A stretch of 17,876 bases of DNA. Origin: Bacteroidales bacterium (GTDB lineage: Bacteria > Bacteroidota > Bacteroidia > Bacteroidales > NBLH01). Under the pieces are notes generated by a model that was not told the DNA's origin, ran no database searches, and worked only from the letters and a program-made list of their open reading frames with translations. Both the position numbers and the translations under genes were made by a program. Shown here piece after piece: positions 6,314-14,784 of the stretch. Positions within the stretch are counted from its first letter, which is position 1. Every line of letters starts with the position of its first letter. The DNA lies in NCBI GenBank assembly GCA_029210905.1, contig JARGGF010000011.1, forward strand, positions 1 to 17,876, read 5' to 3'.

Positions 6314-8467
6314 CTATTCTTCCTCTTCAGCTTCGTATGCTTTTAGAAGTGCATCCTGAACATCACCAGGAACAGCACTATACTCTGAAAAACTCATAGT
6401 AAAGGTAGCTCTTCCACTTGAAATCGAACTCAATGCCGTCGAATATTTACCCATTTCAGCCAAGGGAACTTTAGCATTTAATTTTTCAAATCCTTTCTCG
6501 CTTGACATCCCTTCAATAATTGACCTGCGACCTTGCAAGTCACTCATTACATCACCCATACAGTCACTTGGAGTGAGTACTTCTACAGTATAGATAGGCT
6601 CCATAATTTTAGGCCCGGCGTTTTTAAAAGCCGCTGAAAAAGCTTTTGCGCCTGCAAGTTTAAACGAAATTTCATTTGAGTCAACCGGGTGCATCTTCCC
6701 ATCATAAACATATACCCTTATTCCGCGGGCATAAGATCCGGTTAGAGGGCCATTTTCCATTTTTTCCATGATACCTTTTAAAATAGCAGGCATAAATCTG
6801 GCATCTATAACACCACCAACAATACAATTATAGAAAACTAATTTTCCACCCCACTTCAAAGGTACTTCTTCCTTACCTCTAATCTGGACAGCCAATTCAA
6901 CTCCTGGGAATTTAAATTTGGTTGTATCCGGTTTTTCGTCGTCATGTGGTTCAATTACCAGATGTACTTCACCAAATTGACCAGAACCTCCTGATTGTTT
7001 TTTGTGTCTGAAATCAGCCTTTGCCGATTTTGTAATAGTTTCCCTGTATGGTATTTTAGGTGCTATAAATGTTGTTTCAATTTTATGGATATTATCTAAA
7101 TGCCATTTTACTGTATTTAAATGGAATTCGCCCTGTCCATGGAGAATAAGTTGTTTTAATTCCTTAGAGTACTCCATAATTACAGTAGGGTCTTCTTCGC
7201 TCATTCTATGAAGTACTTCTCCTAATTTTTCATCATCTGATTCGTTAACTGCTTTGATGGCAGTTCGGAATTTAGGATCAGGGAATTTCATAGCGGGCAT
7301 TTTCCAATCTTCCCCTTTTTCGTTAATTGTATGGTTAGTCTTTGATTCCTTTAACTTTACCGTAGCTCCAATGTCACCAGCAATAAATTTTGTTACTTTT
7401 TCACGATTTTTACCTGCTACAGCATAAAGTTGAGACAACCTTTCTTTCGCCTGTTTATTTGAATTAATCAAATCCATTCCTTCAGCAACCGAACCCGATA
7501 AAACTTTAAAGAATAAAACTTCTCCAAGATGCTGTTCAACAGAATTTTTAAAGATAAAAAGCGAAGTTTTGCCTGAAGCATCACATTTAACTTCTTTTCC
7601 ATCGCTATTCAATGGGGCAGGCATTTGATCAGGCGAAGGAACAACATTGCCCAGGAATTCCATCAGGCGGCGAACACCCATATTTTTTTTCGCAGAAAGA
7701 CAAAATACAGGGAATAGGCCTCTATTGATAATACCTGCTTTTATTCCTGCTCTCATCTCATCTTCTGAAAGGCTCTCTTTTTCGAAAAATATTTCCATTA
7801 AGCCTTCATCATTCTCAGCAGCAGCTTCAACTAATTGATTATGTAATTCTGTAGCCTTTTCCATCTCACTTTCAGGGACATCCGAAATTTCAGGTTTTCC
7901 ACCCTCAGGACCCCATTTGTACATTTTCATTAATAGAACATCAATCACTGCATTAAATTCCAATCCTTGATTTACAGGATATTGAATGATAGTAACTTTA
8001 TTTCCAAAAGATTGTTTAGCGTCTTCAATACATTTTTCAAAGTTTGCCTTGTCGTGGTCTAATTGATTAATTGCAAGTACAACCGGTTTTTTCAATCGTT
8101 CTGCATGCCTCCAAATAATACCAGTACCAGTCTCTACGCCATGTTGAGCATTGATTAGCAAAAGACCTGTATCGGTAACATTTAATGCAGAAATAACACC
8201 TCCAATAAAATCATCTGCACCGGGAGTATCAATGATGTTTAGTTTTTTTCCTAGCCATTCAGTGTAAAGTACGGTTGAAAAAACTGAACATTCCCTGTCG
8301 TGCTCAATTTCATGATAATCAGATACTGTGTTCTTTTGACCCACATCACCACGTCTGTTAATTACGCCACCTTCGAAAAGCATAGCTTCAGCCAACGTGG
8401 TTTTTCCTAAACCGGCATTGCCTAAAAGCGATAAATTTCGAATATCTTTCGTTTCGTATACTTTCAT
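6314..8467 (-). CDS. fusA2: EF-G-like paralog (EF-G2), probably GTPase-deficient
   Basis: This 717-residue protein has the full five-domain EF-G layout: G domain about 1-275, domain II about 300-385, III about 395-470, IV about 475-595 and V to about 690, ending in an acidic EAEEEE tail. The P-loop is GNAGLGKTT (16-24). Switch I reads DRECSV (57-62) where EF-G has ERGITI. The G3 motif is DTPGADDF (80-87), so the catalytic histidine of EF-G (DTPGH) is alanine (A84). G4 is NQLD (134-137) in place of NKMD. In Bacteroides thetaiotaomicron, an EF-G paralog without GTPase activity (EF-G2, fusA2) supports translation during carbon starvation and gut colonisation. This protein is very likely its counterpart, acting on the ribosome in the cytoplasm. 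It has its own promoter and terminator and is divergent from the operon carrying normal fusA. A purine-rich AAAAAGGAT lies just before the ATG, unusual for this window. Orthology is inferred from motifs and memory, not by alignment. Confidence 0.88.
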   Translation of the reverse strand: MKVYETKDIRNLSLLGNAGLGKTTLAEAMLFEGGVINRRGDVGQKNTVSDYHEIEHDRECSVFSTVLYTEWLGKKLNIIDTPGADDFIGGVISALNVTDTGLLLINAQHGVETGTGIIWRHAERLKKPVVLAINQLDHDKANFEKCIEDAKQSFGNKVTIIQYPVNQGLEFNAVIDVLLMKMYKWGPEGGKPEISDVPESEMEKATELHNQLVEAAAENDEGLMEIFFEKESLSEDEMRAGIKAGIINRGLFPVFCLSAKKNMGVRRLMEFLGNVVPSPDQMPAPLNSDGKEVKCDASGKTSLFIFKNSVEQHLGEVLFFKVLSGSVAEGMDLINSNKQAKERLSQLYAVAGKNREKVTKFIAGDIGATVKLKESKTNHTINEKGEDWKMPAMKFPDPKFRTAIKAVNESDDEKLGEVLHRMSEEDPTVIMEYSKELKQLILHGQGEFHLNTVKWHLDNIHKIETTFIAPKIPYRETITKSAKADFRHKKQSGGSGQFGEVHLVIEPHDDEKPDTTKFKFPGVELAVQIRGKEEVPLKWGGKLVFYNCIVGGVIDARFMPAILKGIMEKMENGPLTGSYARGIRVYVYDGKMHPVDSNEISFKLAGAKAFSAAFKNAGPKIMEPIYTVEVLTPSDCMGDVMSDLQGRRSIIEGMSSEKGFEKLNAKVPLAEMGKYSTALSSISSGRATFTMSFSEYSAVPGDVQDALLKAYEAEEEE

Positions 8468-8538
8468 TTTATCCTTTTTAAGTTGTTAATATATTAGTAT
8501 TATCAATAGTTGCTTACTGGTATTTTTTTTAATCCGGT

Positions 8539-8568
8539 CAAAATTAATAAAATTTTGCATACCTGCAA
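8539..8568 (-). promoter_or_regulatory. Promoter of fusA2
   Basis: On the minus strand, TTG (8568-8566) is followed by exactly 19 bases and then TAATTTTG (8546-8539), a perfect match to the Bacteroidota primary sigma factor consensus TTG-N19-TAnnTTTG. Transcription would start near 8533, leaving a leader of about 65 bases before the ATG at 8467. Confidence 0.75.
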
Positions 8569-8990
8569 CCTTTAGCTACCTGCTAAAAAAAATCTTTTCA
8601 AAACCCTGATTTGAAAGACTTTTGATGTTGCTTAATAATAGAATATGCAAATATGCAGTGTAATTATAAATATTTATCTAAAAAACTATTTTCACCTTAT
8701 ATATTATAGGAACTTCTTTTAATTAAATATCAACATTGTTGCAAAAATATGGATGAGGATAATCATGTACTTTCGACAGAAAAATTACTTATAGAAAAGG
8801 AAATATTTGTGTTGTTTTTTTGAAAAATCATCTGTTAAAACTTAAAATATGGCTTATCAATACGATATATCATCATAAAAGTAAAAAAAAAAGACTATGT
8901 GGACAGCATGTAAGTATTTGTAAATGAATATATTTTGATGATTTGTAATCATGCTAATCAAAATAATAGATAAATTCTTTAAACTTTCTA
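8569..8990. other. Long divergent control region between fusA2 and rpsL promoters
   Basis: About 420 very AT-rich bases separate the two promoters, much more than two core promoters need. No convincing gene is seen. The only short open frame noted (8749-8823, 24 codons) looks random. The right part carries an inverted repeat at 8931-8965. The rest has A- and T-tracts, such as those near 8583-8590 and 8883-8892, that could bend DNA or act as UP-like elements. No riboswitch or structured RNA fold could be recognised by eye. Confidence 0.5.
8931..8965. repeat. Nested dyad upstream of the str promoter
   Basis: TATTTTGAT (8931-8939) pairs with ATCAAAATA (8957-8965) as a perfect 9-base inverted repeat. 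A second dyad overlaps the inner end: ATGATT (8938-8943) and AATCAT (8947-8952) around TGT. The element lies 25 bases upstream of the -33 box of the rpsL promoter, a typical place for an activator or repressor site. It has no downstream T-run, so it is not a terminator. Confidence 0.4.
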
Positions 8991-9020
8991 TTGTAGAAAA
9001 GAAAATATCTTATACCTTTG
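8991..9020 (+). promoter_or_regulatory. Promoter of the str-S10 ribosomal operon
   Basis: TTG (8991-8993), exactly 19 bases, then TACCTTTG (9013-9020) is a perfect match to the Bacteroidota consensus TTG-N19-TAnnTTTG. Transcription would start near 9026-9028, giving a leader of roughly 38 bases before rpsL. That is too short for a large autoregulatory leader of the kind known from enterobacterial ribosomal operons. Confidence 0.85.
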
Positions 9021-9064
9021 CAGACCAATTTTAACGGATAAATTTAACAAATTATATAGTCTTT

Positions 9065-9445
9065 ATGCCTACAATTCAGCAATTAGTAAGAAAAGGAAGA
9101 GCAAAAATACAGGAAAAAAGTAAAGCTCCTGCCTTAGATAATTGTCCTCAACGCAGAGGTGTTTGTGTCAGGGTATATACAACAACACCAAAAAAACCAA
9201 ATTCAGCTATGAGAAAAGTAGCAAGGGTAAGGTTAACCAATGGGAAAGAGGTAAATGCCTATATACCTGGAGAAGGACATAACCTGCAGGAACACTCAAT
9301 TGTGCTCATTCGCGGGGGTCGTGTAAAAGATTTACCAGGTGTAAGGTATCACATTATACGAGGAGCACTAGATACTTCAGGCGTTGAAGGAAGAACTCAA
9401 CGACGATCAAAATATGGAACTAAAAGACCAAAAGATAAAAAGTAG
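9065..9445 (+). CDS. rpsL: 30S ribosomal protein S12
   Basis: This 126-residue decoding-centre protein of the small subunit contains the near-invariant PKKPNSAMRK loop (42-51) and the GGRVKDLPG loop (84-92). The lysines K43 and K88, where streptomycin-resistance substitutions usually fall, are both the wild-type residue. D89, the site of methylthiolation in other bacteria, is present. It is the first gene of the operon and starts about 38 bases after the predicted transcription start. The start context is A/T-rich with no Shine-Dalgarno sequence. The S7 gene follows after 22 bases. Confidence 0.98.
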   Translation: MPTIQQLVRKGRAKIQEKSKAPALDNCPQRRGVCVRVYTTTPKKPNSAMRKVARVRLTNGKEVNAYIPGEGHNLQEHSIVLIRGGRVKDLPGVRYHIIRGALDTSGVEGRTQRRSKYGTKRPKDKK

Positions 9446-9467
9446 TTAAATCGTTGAATAAACAAAA

Positions 9468-9944
9468 ATGAGAAAGAGAAAACCAAAAAAGCGGATTTTA
9501 TTACCAGATCCAAAATTTAACGATACACTGGTCACCAGGTTTGTGAATGATTTGATGATTTCTGGCAAGAAAAATATTTCTTACAATATTTTCTACAGTG
9601 CTTTAGACATTGTAAAAGAAAAGCTTCCAGTGCAGGACAAAACCCCATTGGATATTTGGAAGAAAGCATTAGAAAACATCACACCAATGGTAGAAGTTAA
9701 GAGTCGACGAATTGGCGGAGCAACTTTTCAAGTACCTATGGAAATCAGACCTGAAAGAAAAGTGTCTATCAGCATTAAATACATGATTACATTTGCCAGG
9801 AAACGCAGCGGAAGGACAATGGGTGAAAAATTAGCAGCCGAAATTATTGCGGCTTATAATGAAGAGGGAGGTGCATACAAAAAGAAAGAAGATATGCACA
9901 GAATGGCAGAAGCGAACAAAGCCTTTGCATTCTTTAAATTTTAG
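9468..9944 (+). CDS. rpsG: 30S ribosomal protein S7
   Basis: This 158-residue protein nucleates assembly of the 30S head and contacts 16S rRNA and the E-site tRNA. It carries the family signature RRIGGATFQVPMEIRPER in its middle and the C-terminal MHRMAEANKAFAFF helix. The basic N-terminal arm (MRKRKPKKR) reads through to the usual length for the phylum, supporting ATG 9468. It sits between rpsL (22-base gap) and fusA (17-base gap), the standard str order. No Shine-Dalgarno sequence is present before it. Confidence 0.98.
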   Translation: MRKRKPKKRILLPDPKFNDTLVTRFVNDLMISGKKNISYNIFYSALDIVKEKLPVQDKTPLDIWKKALENITPMVEVKSRRIGGATFQVPMEIRPERKVSISIKYMITFARKRSGRTMGEKLAAEIIAAYNEEGGAYKKKEDMHRMAEANKAFAFFKF

Positions 9945-9961
9945 AAGAGGCGATTAAAAAA

Positions 9962-12064
9962 ATGAAGCAAGATTTAAAATATACAAGGAACATTGGTATC
10001 ATGGCTCATATTGATGCCGGCAAAACCACAACAACTGAGAGAATTCTTTTTTATACAGGAATAACTCATAAGATTGGTGAGGTGCATGATGGAGCCGCTA
10101 CCATGGACTGGATGGTACAAGAGCAGGAAAGAGGTATTACAATTACTTCTGCTGCTACAACTACTTTTTGGAAATATAACGACAATGAGTACAAAATAAA
10201 TATTATTGACACTCCTGGTCACGTTGATTTTACAGTTGAAGTTGAAAGGTCTTTGAGAGTACTTGATGGTGCAGTTGCAGTTTTTTGTGCAGTAGGCGGT
10301 GTTGAGCCTCAGAGTGAAACTGTTTGGCGCCAGGCTGATAAATATAAAGTGCCTAGAATGGCCTTTATTAATAAAATGGATAGGAGTGGTGCTGACTTTT
10401 TTAGTGTTGTCTCTCAAATTCAAGATAAGTTAGGCGCAAATCCGGTTCCATTGCAAATTCCAATAGGAGCTGAGGAAAACTTTAAAGGAATAGTTGACCT
10501 TATTGAAAGACGCGCAATTGTGTGGGTGGAAGATAAGGAAATGGGAATGAAATATGAATACATTGACATTCCTGAAGATTTGAAAGAAACTGTTGAAGAA
10601 TGGCGTGAAAAATTGGTTGAGGCAGTTGCTGAATCTGATGATGCCTTTCTTGAAAGATTTTTCGAAGACCGTGAATCTATTACAATTGAAGAATTTATGG
10701 CAGTTACCCGGAAAGCAGTTATCGATATGAAAATCGTACCTGTATTTTGTGGTTCTGCATTTAAAAATAAAGGTGTTCAAAGATTGCTTGATGGTATTGC
10801 AGGCTTATTACCAAGTCCGTTAGATATTGAAGCAATAAATGGATACAACCCTAAAAATGAACAAGCTGTTGTGCGACACCCTTCTGATGAAGAGCCACTT
10901 TCTGCTTTGGCTTTTAAAATAGCCACAGATCCTTTTGTAGGCCGCCTGGCATATATCAGGGTTTATTCAGGGGTACTCCAGGCTGGTTCTTATGTTTACA
11001 ATCCAAGAACCCAGAAAAAAGAAAGAATTTCCCGATTATATCAAATGCACGCAAATAAGCAAAACCCAAAGGACGAAATCCGGGCTGGAGATATTTGCTC
11101 TGCTGTTGGTTTTAAAGATATCAGAACAGGTGACACCTTATGTCCTGAGTCACATCAAATCGTACTTGAGTCAATGACTTTTCCTGTACCAGTTATTGGT
11201 GTTGCTATTGAGCCTAAAACCCAAAAAGATTTAGACAAGCTTGGCGTAGCATTAAATAAACTGGCCGAAGAAGACCCAACATTCCAGATTAAAACTGATG
11301 AAGCCACTGGGCAGACTGTTATAAGTGGAATGGGTGAACTTCACCTTGAAATTTTACTTGATAGGCTAAAAAGGGAATTTAAAGTAGAATGCAACCAGGG
11401 AGCTCCCCAAGTTGCATATAAAGAAGCAATTACTGGAACAGTAGAACACAGAGAAGTGTTCAAAAAACAAAGTGGTGGTAGAGGTAAATTTGCAGATATT
11501 ATCATTTCTATTGGTCCAGCTGATGATGGACATGTCGGTCTGCAATTTATCGACCAGGTAAAAGGTGGTAACATTCCACGTGAATATATTCCATCTGTTG
11601 AAAAAGGTTTTAAAGACGCTATGTCAAATGGGCCTCTTGCTGGATATCCTTTAGACAGCTTGAAAGTTACGCTTATTGATGGTTCTTATCACGCAGTGGA
11701 TTCTGATCAGTTGTCTTTTGAATTAGCTGCAAAAATGGCTTTCAGACATGCTACATCTAAAGCAAAACCAATCTTGCTTGAGCCTATTATGTCAGCCGAA
11801 GTTGTTACTCCCGAAGAATACATGGGTGATATCATTTCGGATTTTAACAAAAGGCGTGGTCAAATTGAAGGCATGGAATCAAGAGGTAATGCCCGTGTGG
11901 TAAAAGCCAAAGTTCCGCTATCAGAAAAATTTGGATATGTTACAGTTTTAAGAACTTTATCATCCGGACGCGCAACTTCAACTATGGAGTTTTCGCACTA
12001 CAAAGCTGTACCTGAGGGTATTGCAAAAGAAGTTATTGCAAAAAATATGGGTAAAACTGAATAA
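9962..12064 (+). CDS. fusA: Translation elongation factor G
   Basis: This 700-residue GTPase drives translocation of tRNA and mRNA on the ribosome and, with RRF, ribosome recycling. All G motifs are canonical: AHIDAGKTT (15-23), switch I ERGITI (56-61), DTPGHVDF (83-90) with catalytic H87, and NKMD (137-140). Domains II-V follow, with domain IV carrying the conserved SYHAVDSDQ region and domain V the SSGRAT segment near the C-terminus. It is the housekeeping copy; the divergent paralog at 6314-8467 lacks the H87 equivalent. rpsJ begins 11 bases downstream with no tuf between, as is usual in Bacteroidota, so the str and S10 gene sets form one transcription unit here. Confidence 0.98.
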   Translation: MKQDLKYTRNIGIMAHIDAGKTTTTERILFYTGITHKIGEVHDGAATMDWMVQEQERGITITSAATTTFWKYNDNEYKINIIDTPGHVDFTVEVERSLRVLDGAVAVFCAVGGVEPQSETVWRQADKYKVPRMAFINKMDRSGADFFSVVSQIQDKLGANPVPLQIPIGAEENFKGIVDLIERRAIVWVEDKEMGMKYEYIDIPEDLKETVEEWREKLVEAVAESDDAFLERFFEDRESITIEEFMAVTRKAVIDMKIVPVFCGSAFKNKGVQRLLDGIAGLLPSPLDIEAINGYNPKNEQAVVRHPSDEEPLSALAFKIATDPFVGRLAYIRVYSGVLQAGSYVYNPRTQKKERISRLYQMHANKQNPKDEIRAGDICSAVGFKDIRTGDTLCPESHQIVLESMTFPVPVIGVAIEPKTQKDLDKLGVALNKLAEEDPTFQIKTDEATGQTVISGMGELHLEILLDRLKREFKVECNQGAPQVAYKEAITGTVEHREVFKKQSGGRGKFADIIISIGPADDGHVGLQFIDQVKGGNIPREYIPSVEKGFKDAMSNGPLAGYPLDSLKVTLIDGSYHAVDSDQLSFELAAKMAFRHATSKAKPILLEPIMSAEVVTPEEYMGDIISDFNKRRGQIEGMESRGNARVVKAKVPLSEKFGYVTVLRTLSSGRATSTMEFSHYKAVPEGIAKEVIAKNMGKTE

Positions 12065-12075
12065 TAAATAATCTC

Positions 12076-12381
12076 ATGAGTCAGAAGATTCGCATAAAGT
12101 TAAAATCTTACGATCACAATTTAGTTGATAATTCAGCAGAGAAAATTGTGAAAACAGTGAAAGCAACAGGTGCAGTGGTTAGTGGTCCAATTCCATTGCC
12201 AACACACAAGAGAATTTTTACTGTGTTGAGATCAACTTTCGTTAATAAAAAATCACGTGAGCAATTTCAACTCTCATCATTTAAAAGGCTAATTGACATT
12301 TATAGCTCAACGCCAAAGACAATTGATGCACTTATGAAATTGGAACTGCCTAGTGGGGTTGAAGTAGAAATAAAAGTATAA
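12076..12381 (+). CDS. rpsJ: 30S ribosomal protein S10
   Basis: This 101-residue protein of the 30S head has the strongly conserved GPIPLPT loop (about residues 38-44), where tetracycline-linked substitutions occur in other bacteria, and the typical IRIKLKSYDHNLVD start. In other bacteria the same protein, with NusB, takes part in transcription antitermination. It follows fusA by 11 bases and precedes rplC by 20. It lacks the long upstream leader through which L4 controls the S10 operon in E. coli. Confidence 0.98.
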   Translation: MSQKIRIKLKSYDHNLVDNSAEKIVKTVKATGAVVSGPIPLPTHKRIFTVLRSTFVNKKSREQFQLSSFKRLIDIYSSTPKTIDALMKLELPSGVEVEIKV

Positions 12382-12401
12382 GCTTTTAAATTAAGTAAAA
12401 G

Positions 12402-13019
12402 ATGCCAGGTTTAATAGGAAAAAAAATCGGGATGACATCCGTTTTCAGTGCCGAGGGAAAAAATATTCCATGCACTGTTATAGAAGTCGGGCCTTGTGTT
12501 GTAACTCAAATCAAAACAATTGAGAATGATGGTTACAATGCTGTTCAGCTAGCTTTTGATGATAAAAAGGAAAAGCATTCAACTAAAGCTGAAATTGGGC
12601 ATTTTAAAAAAGCCAATACCGTGCCTAAAAGGAAAGTTATTGAGCTTAAGGGATTTGTGAAAGACTGGAAACCAGGTGATATCATCACCGTTGATTATTT
12701 TCAAGGAGATCCATGGATAGATGTTATTGGAATTAGCAAAGGTAAAGGTTTTCAGGGTGTAGTTAAAAGACATGGTTTCCGTGGTGTTGGCGATGCTACA
12801 CATGGTCAGCATAACAGATTAAGAGCTCCTGGGTCATTAGGTGCTTCATCCTATCCATCTAGAGTTTTTAGAGGACTTAGAATGGCAGGAAGAACTGGAA
12901 ATGACAGGGTTAAAATTCTTAACCTTAAAGTGATGAAGTTGATCCCTGAGAACAACTTATTAGTAGTTAAAGGTTCCGTACCGGGGCCCAAAGGTTCATA
13001 TATAATTGTTGAGAAATAA
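12402..13019 (+). CDS. rplC: 50S ribosomal protein L3
   Basis: This 205-residue early-assembly protein of the large subunit has a long loop reaching toward the peptidyl transferase centre. The family start GLIGKKIGMTSVF and the KGKGFQGVVKRHGF segment are intact. At the position where E. coli has the PrmB-methylated glutamine (GSIGQ, Q150), this protein has GSLGA with A148, so that modification cannot occur here. The TAA stop shares one base with the ATG of rplD (TAATG), indicating translational coupling. Confidence 0.98.
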   Translation: MPGLIGKKIGMTSVFSAEGKNIPCTVIEVGPCVVTQIKTIENDGYNAVQLAFDDKKEKHSTKAEIGHFKKANTVPKRKVIELKGFVKDWKPGDIITVDYFQGDPWIDVIGISKGKGFQGVVKRHGFRGVGDATHGQHNRLRAPGSLGASSYPSRVFRGLRMAGRTGNDRVKILNLKVMKLIPENNLLVVKGSVPGPKGSYIIVEK

Positions 13020-13642
13020 TGGAACTGAAAGTATATAATATAAAAGGTGAAGATACTGGCCGACAAATTACTCTTAACGACACTATTTTTGGGATTGAAC
13101 CTAATGATCATGCCATTTATCTGGACGTAAAACAATACATGGCTAATAATAGGCAAGGAACCCATAAATCAAAAGAGCGAGCTGAGATATCAGGAAGTAC
13201 AAGGAAGTTGAAAAAACAAAAAGGTACAGGAACTGCAAGATTTGGTAGTATTAAAAGTCCTATCTTTAGGGGCGGAGGCCGTATTTTCGGTCCTAAACCA
13301 AGAGATTATCGATTTAAACTAAATAAGAAACTTAAACAATTAGCTCGAAAATCTGCTTTATCGTATAAAGTACAGAGTGATAGTTTAATTGTTGTGGAAG
13401 ACTTCAATTTCGAGGCTCCAAAAACTAAAGAATTTCAATTGTTGAAAAACAATTTGAAAATAGCTGATAAAAAATCACTTTTAGTTTTAGGGGAAGCAAA
13501 TAATAATATATATTTGTCCTCCAGAAATTTACAGGGTTCCAAGACCATAACAGTTTCTGAATTAACAACTTACGACATCCTTGACGCTAAAGCAATAGTA
13601 CTTGCAGAAAGTTCAATTGATGCTCTTGAAAAAATATTTTAG
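13019..13642 (+). CDS. rplD: 50S ribosomal protein L4
   Basis: This 207-residue protein lines the exit tunnel. Its extended loop contains GTGTARFGSIKSP and GGGRIFGPKPRDY, matching the conserved arm that meets L22 near the macrolide site. In E. coli, L4 also represses its own operon through a leader; no comparable leader is visible before rpsJ here. The gene starts within the stop of rplC and ends two bases before rplW, part of a very tight L3-L4-L23-L2 block. Confidence 0.97.
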   Translation: MELKVYNIKGEDTGRQITLNDTIFGIEPNDHAIYLDVKQYMANNRQGTHKSKERAEISGSTRKLKKQKGTGTARFGSIKSPIFRGGGRIFGPKPRDYRFKLNKKLKQLARKSALSYKVQSDSLIVVEDFNFEAPKTKEFQLLKNNLKIADKKSLLVLGEANNNIYLSSRNLQGSKTITVSELTTYDILDAKAIVLAESSIDALEKIF

Positions 13643-13644
13643 AG

Positions 13645-13935
13645 ATGGAAATTTTGATAAAGCCAATTATAACTGAAAAAATGAATGCTCAAAGCGAAAA
13701 AATGAATCGTTTTGGCTTCATTGTCGACATTAACGCAAATAAAATTCAGATAAAAAAAGCTGTTGAAAGTTTGTATAATGTTAGTGTTGATTCTGTAAAC
13801 ACAATGCGTTACGCTGGCAAAACTAAATCTAGATTTACAAAAACTGGTGTCGTTCGAGGTAGGGCAAATGCTTTTAAAAAAGCAGTAGTTACATTGATTG
13901 AAGGAGATACCATAGATTTTTATAGCAATATTTAA
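13645..13935 (+). CDS. rplW: 50S ribosomal protein L23
   Basis: This 96-residue protein sits at the tunnel exit and forms the docking site for trigger factor and the signal recognition particle in other bacteria. The start IKPIITEKM is typical. The middle keeps the ANKIQIKKAVESLYNVSVDSVNT segment pattern, and the basic loop GKTKSRFTKTG follows. It begins two bases after the L4 stop and is followed by L2 after five bases. Confidence 0.97.
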   Translation: MEILIKPIITEKMNAQSEKMNRFGFIVDINANKIQIKKAVESLYNVSVDSVNTMRYAGKTKSRFTKTGVVRGRANAFKKAVVTLIEGDTIDFYSNI

Positions 13936-13940
13936 GAAAA

Positions 13941-14765
13941 ATGGCTGTACGAAAAATTAAACCGACCACTCCGGGACAAAGAGGGAAGATCATAAGTACA
14001 TTTGAGGAGATAACAACTAATATCCCTGAAAAATCGTTATTACGTTCTAAAAAAAATTCAGGTGGACGTAACAATTCTGGTAAAATGACTGTTCGAAATA
14101 TCGGCGGTGGTCATAAAAAGAAATACAGAATTATCGATTTTGCTCGTGATAAGGAGGGAGTTCCTGCAAAAGTGAGTACTATTGAATATGATCCAAACAG
14201 ATCAGCTCGTATTGCACTATTAGTGTATGCTGATGGAGAAAAAAGATATATTATCGCGCCTAATGGATTAAAAGTAGGACAAGAACTTAACGCTGGTAAA
14301 GGTGTTGCCCCAGAAGTTGGAAATTCACTATATCTGTCTGATATTCCCTTAGGTACAGTGATACATAATATAGAAATGAGACCAGGTGCAGGAGGAGTAA
14401 TAGCGCGTAGTGCCGGCTCTTATGCTCAATTGACTTCAAGGGATGGTAAATATGCTATTGTTAAGATGCCATCAGGTGAAACCAGGATGATTTTAATTAC
14501 TTGTAAAGCTACAGTGGGTTCTGTATCTAATTCAGACCATGCATTGGAGCGTTCCGGTAAAGCAGGTAGAAGCAGATGGTTAGGTCGTAGACCTAGAGTC
14601 AGAGGTGTAGCTATGAACCCGGTAGATCACCCAATGGGTGGTGGTGAAGGACGTTCATCAGGCGGACATCCAAGGTCAAGGAAAGGCTTGTTAGCTAAAG
14701 GATTTAAAACCAGAGCTAAGAAAAAGGCATCCAATAAGTACATTATAGAAAAAAGAAAGAAATAA
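13941..14765 (+). CDS. rplB: 50S ribosomal protein L2
   Basis: This 274-residue 23S rRNA-binding protein is needed for subunit joining and for peptidyl transferase assembly. The motif MNPVDHPMGGGEG is present from M225 on, and H230 corresponds to the functionally important E. coli His229. The GGGHKKKYRIIDF region and the basic C-terminal tail are complete. The ATG at 13941 follows the L23 stop by five bases. Length and motifs are standard. Confidence 0.98.
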   Translation: MAVRKIKPTTPGQRGKIISTFEEITTNIPEKSLLRSKKNSGGRNNSGKMTVRNIGGGHKKKYRIIDFARDKEGVPAKVSTIEYDPNRSARIALLVYADGEKRYIIAPNGLKVGQELNAGKGVAPEVGNSLYLSDIPLGTVIHNIEMRPGAGGVIARSAGSYAQLTSRDGKYAIVKMPSGETRMILITCKATVGSVSNSDHALERSGKAGRSRWLGRRPRVRGVAMNPVDHPMGGGEGRSSGGHPRSRKGLLAKGFKTRAKKKASNKYIIEKRKK

Positions 14766-14784
14766 TCCTTTTATAAATTGAATT

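Noticed and set aside
8749..8823. 24-codon open frame in the divergent control region
   Set aside because: It has no promoter or ribosome-binding signal, no family resemblance, and its length is expected by chance in AT-rich DNA.
12065..12075. Expected place of tuf between fusA and rpsJ
   Set aside because: Only 11 bases are present. Absence of tuf here is normal for Bacteroidota, so it is not a deletion or a novelty.
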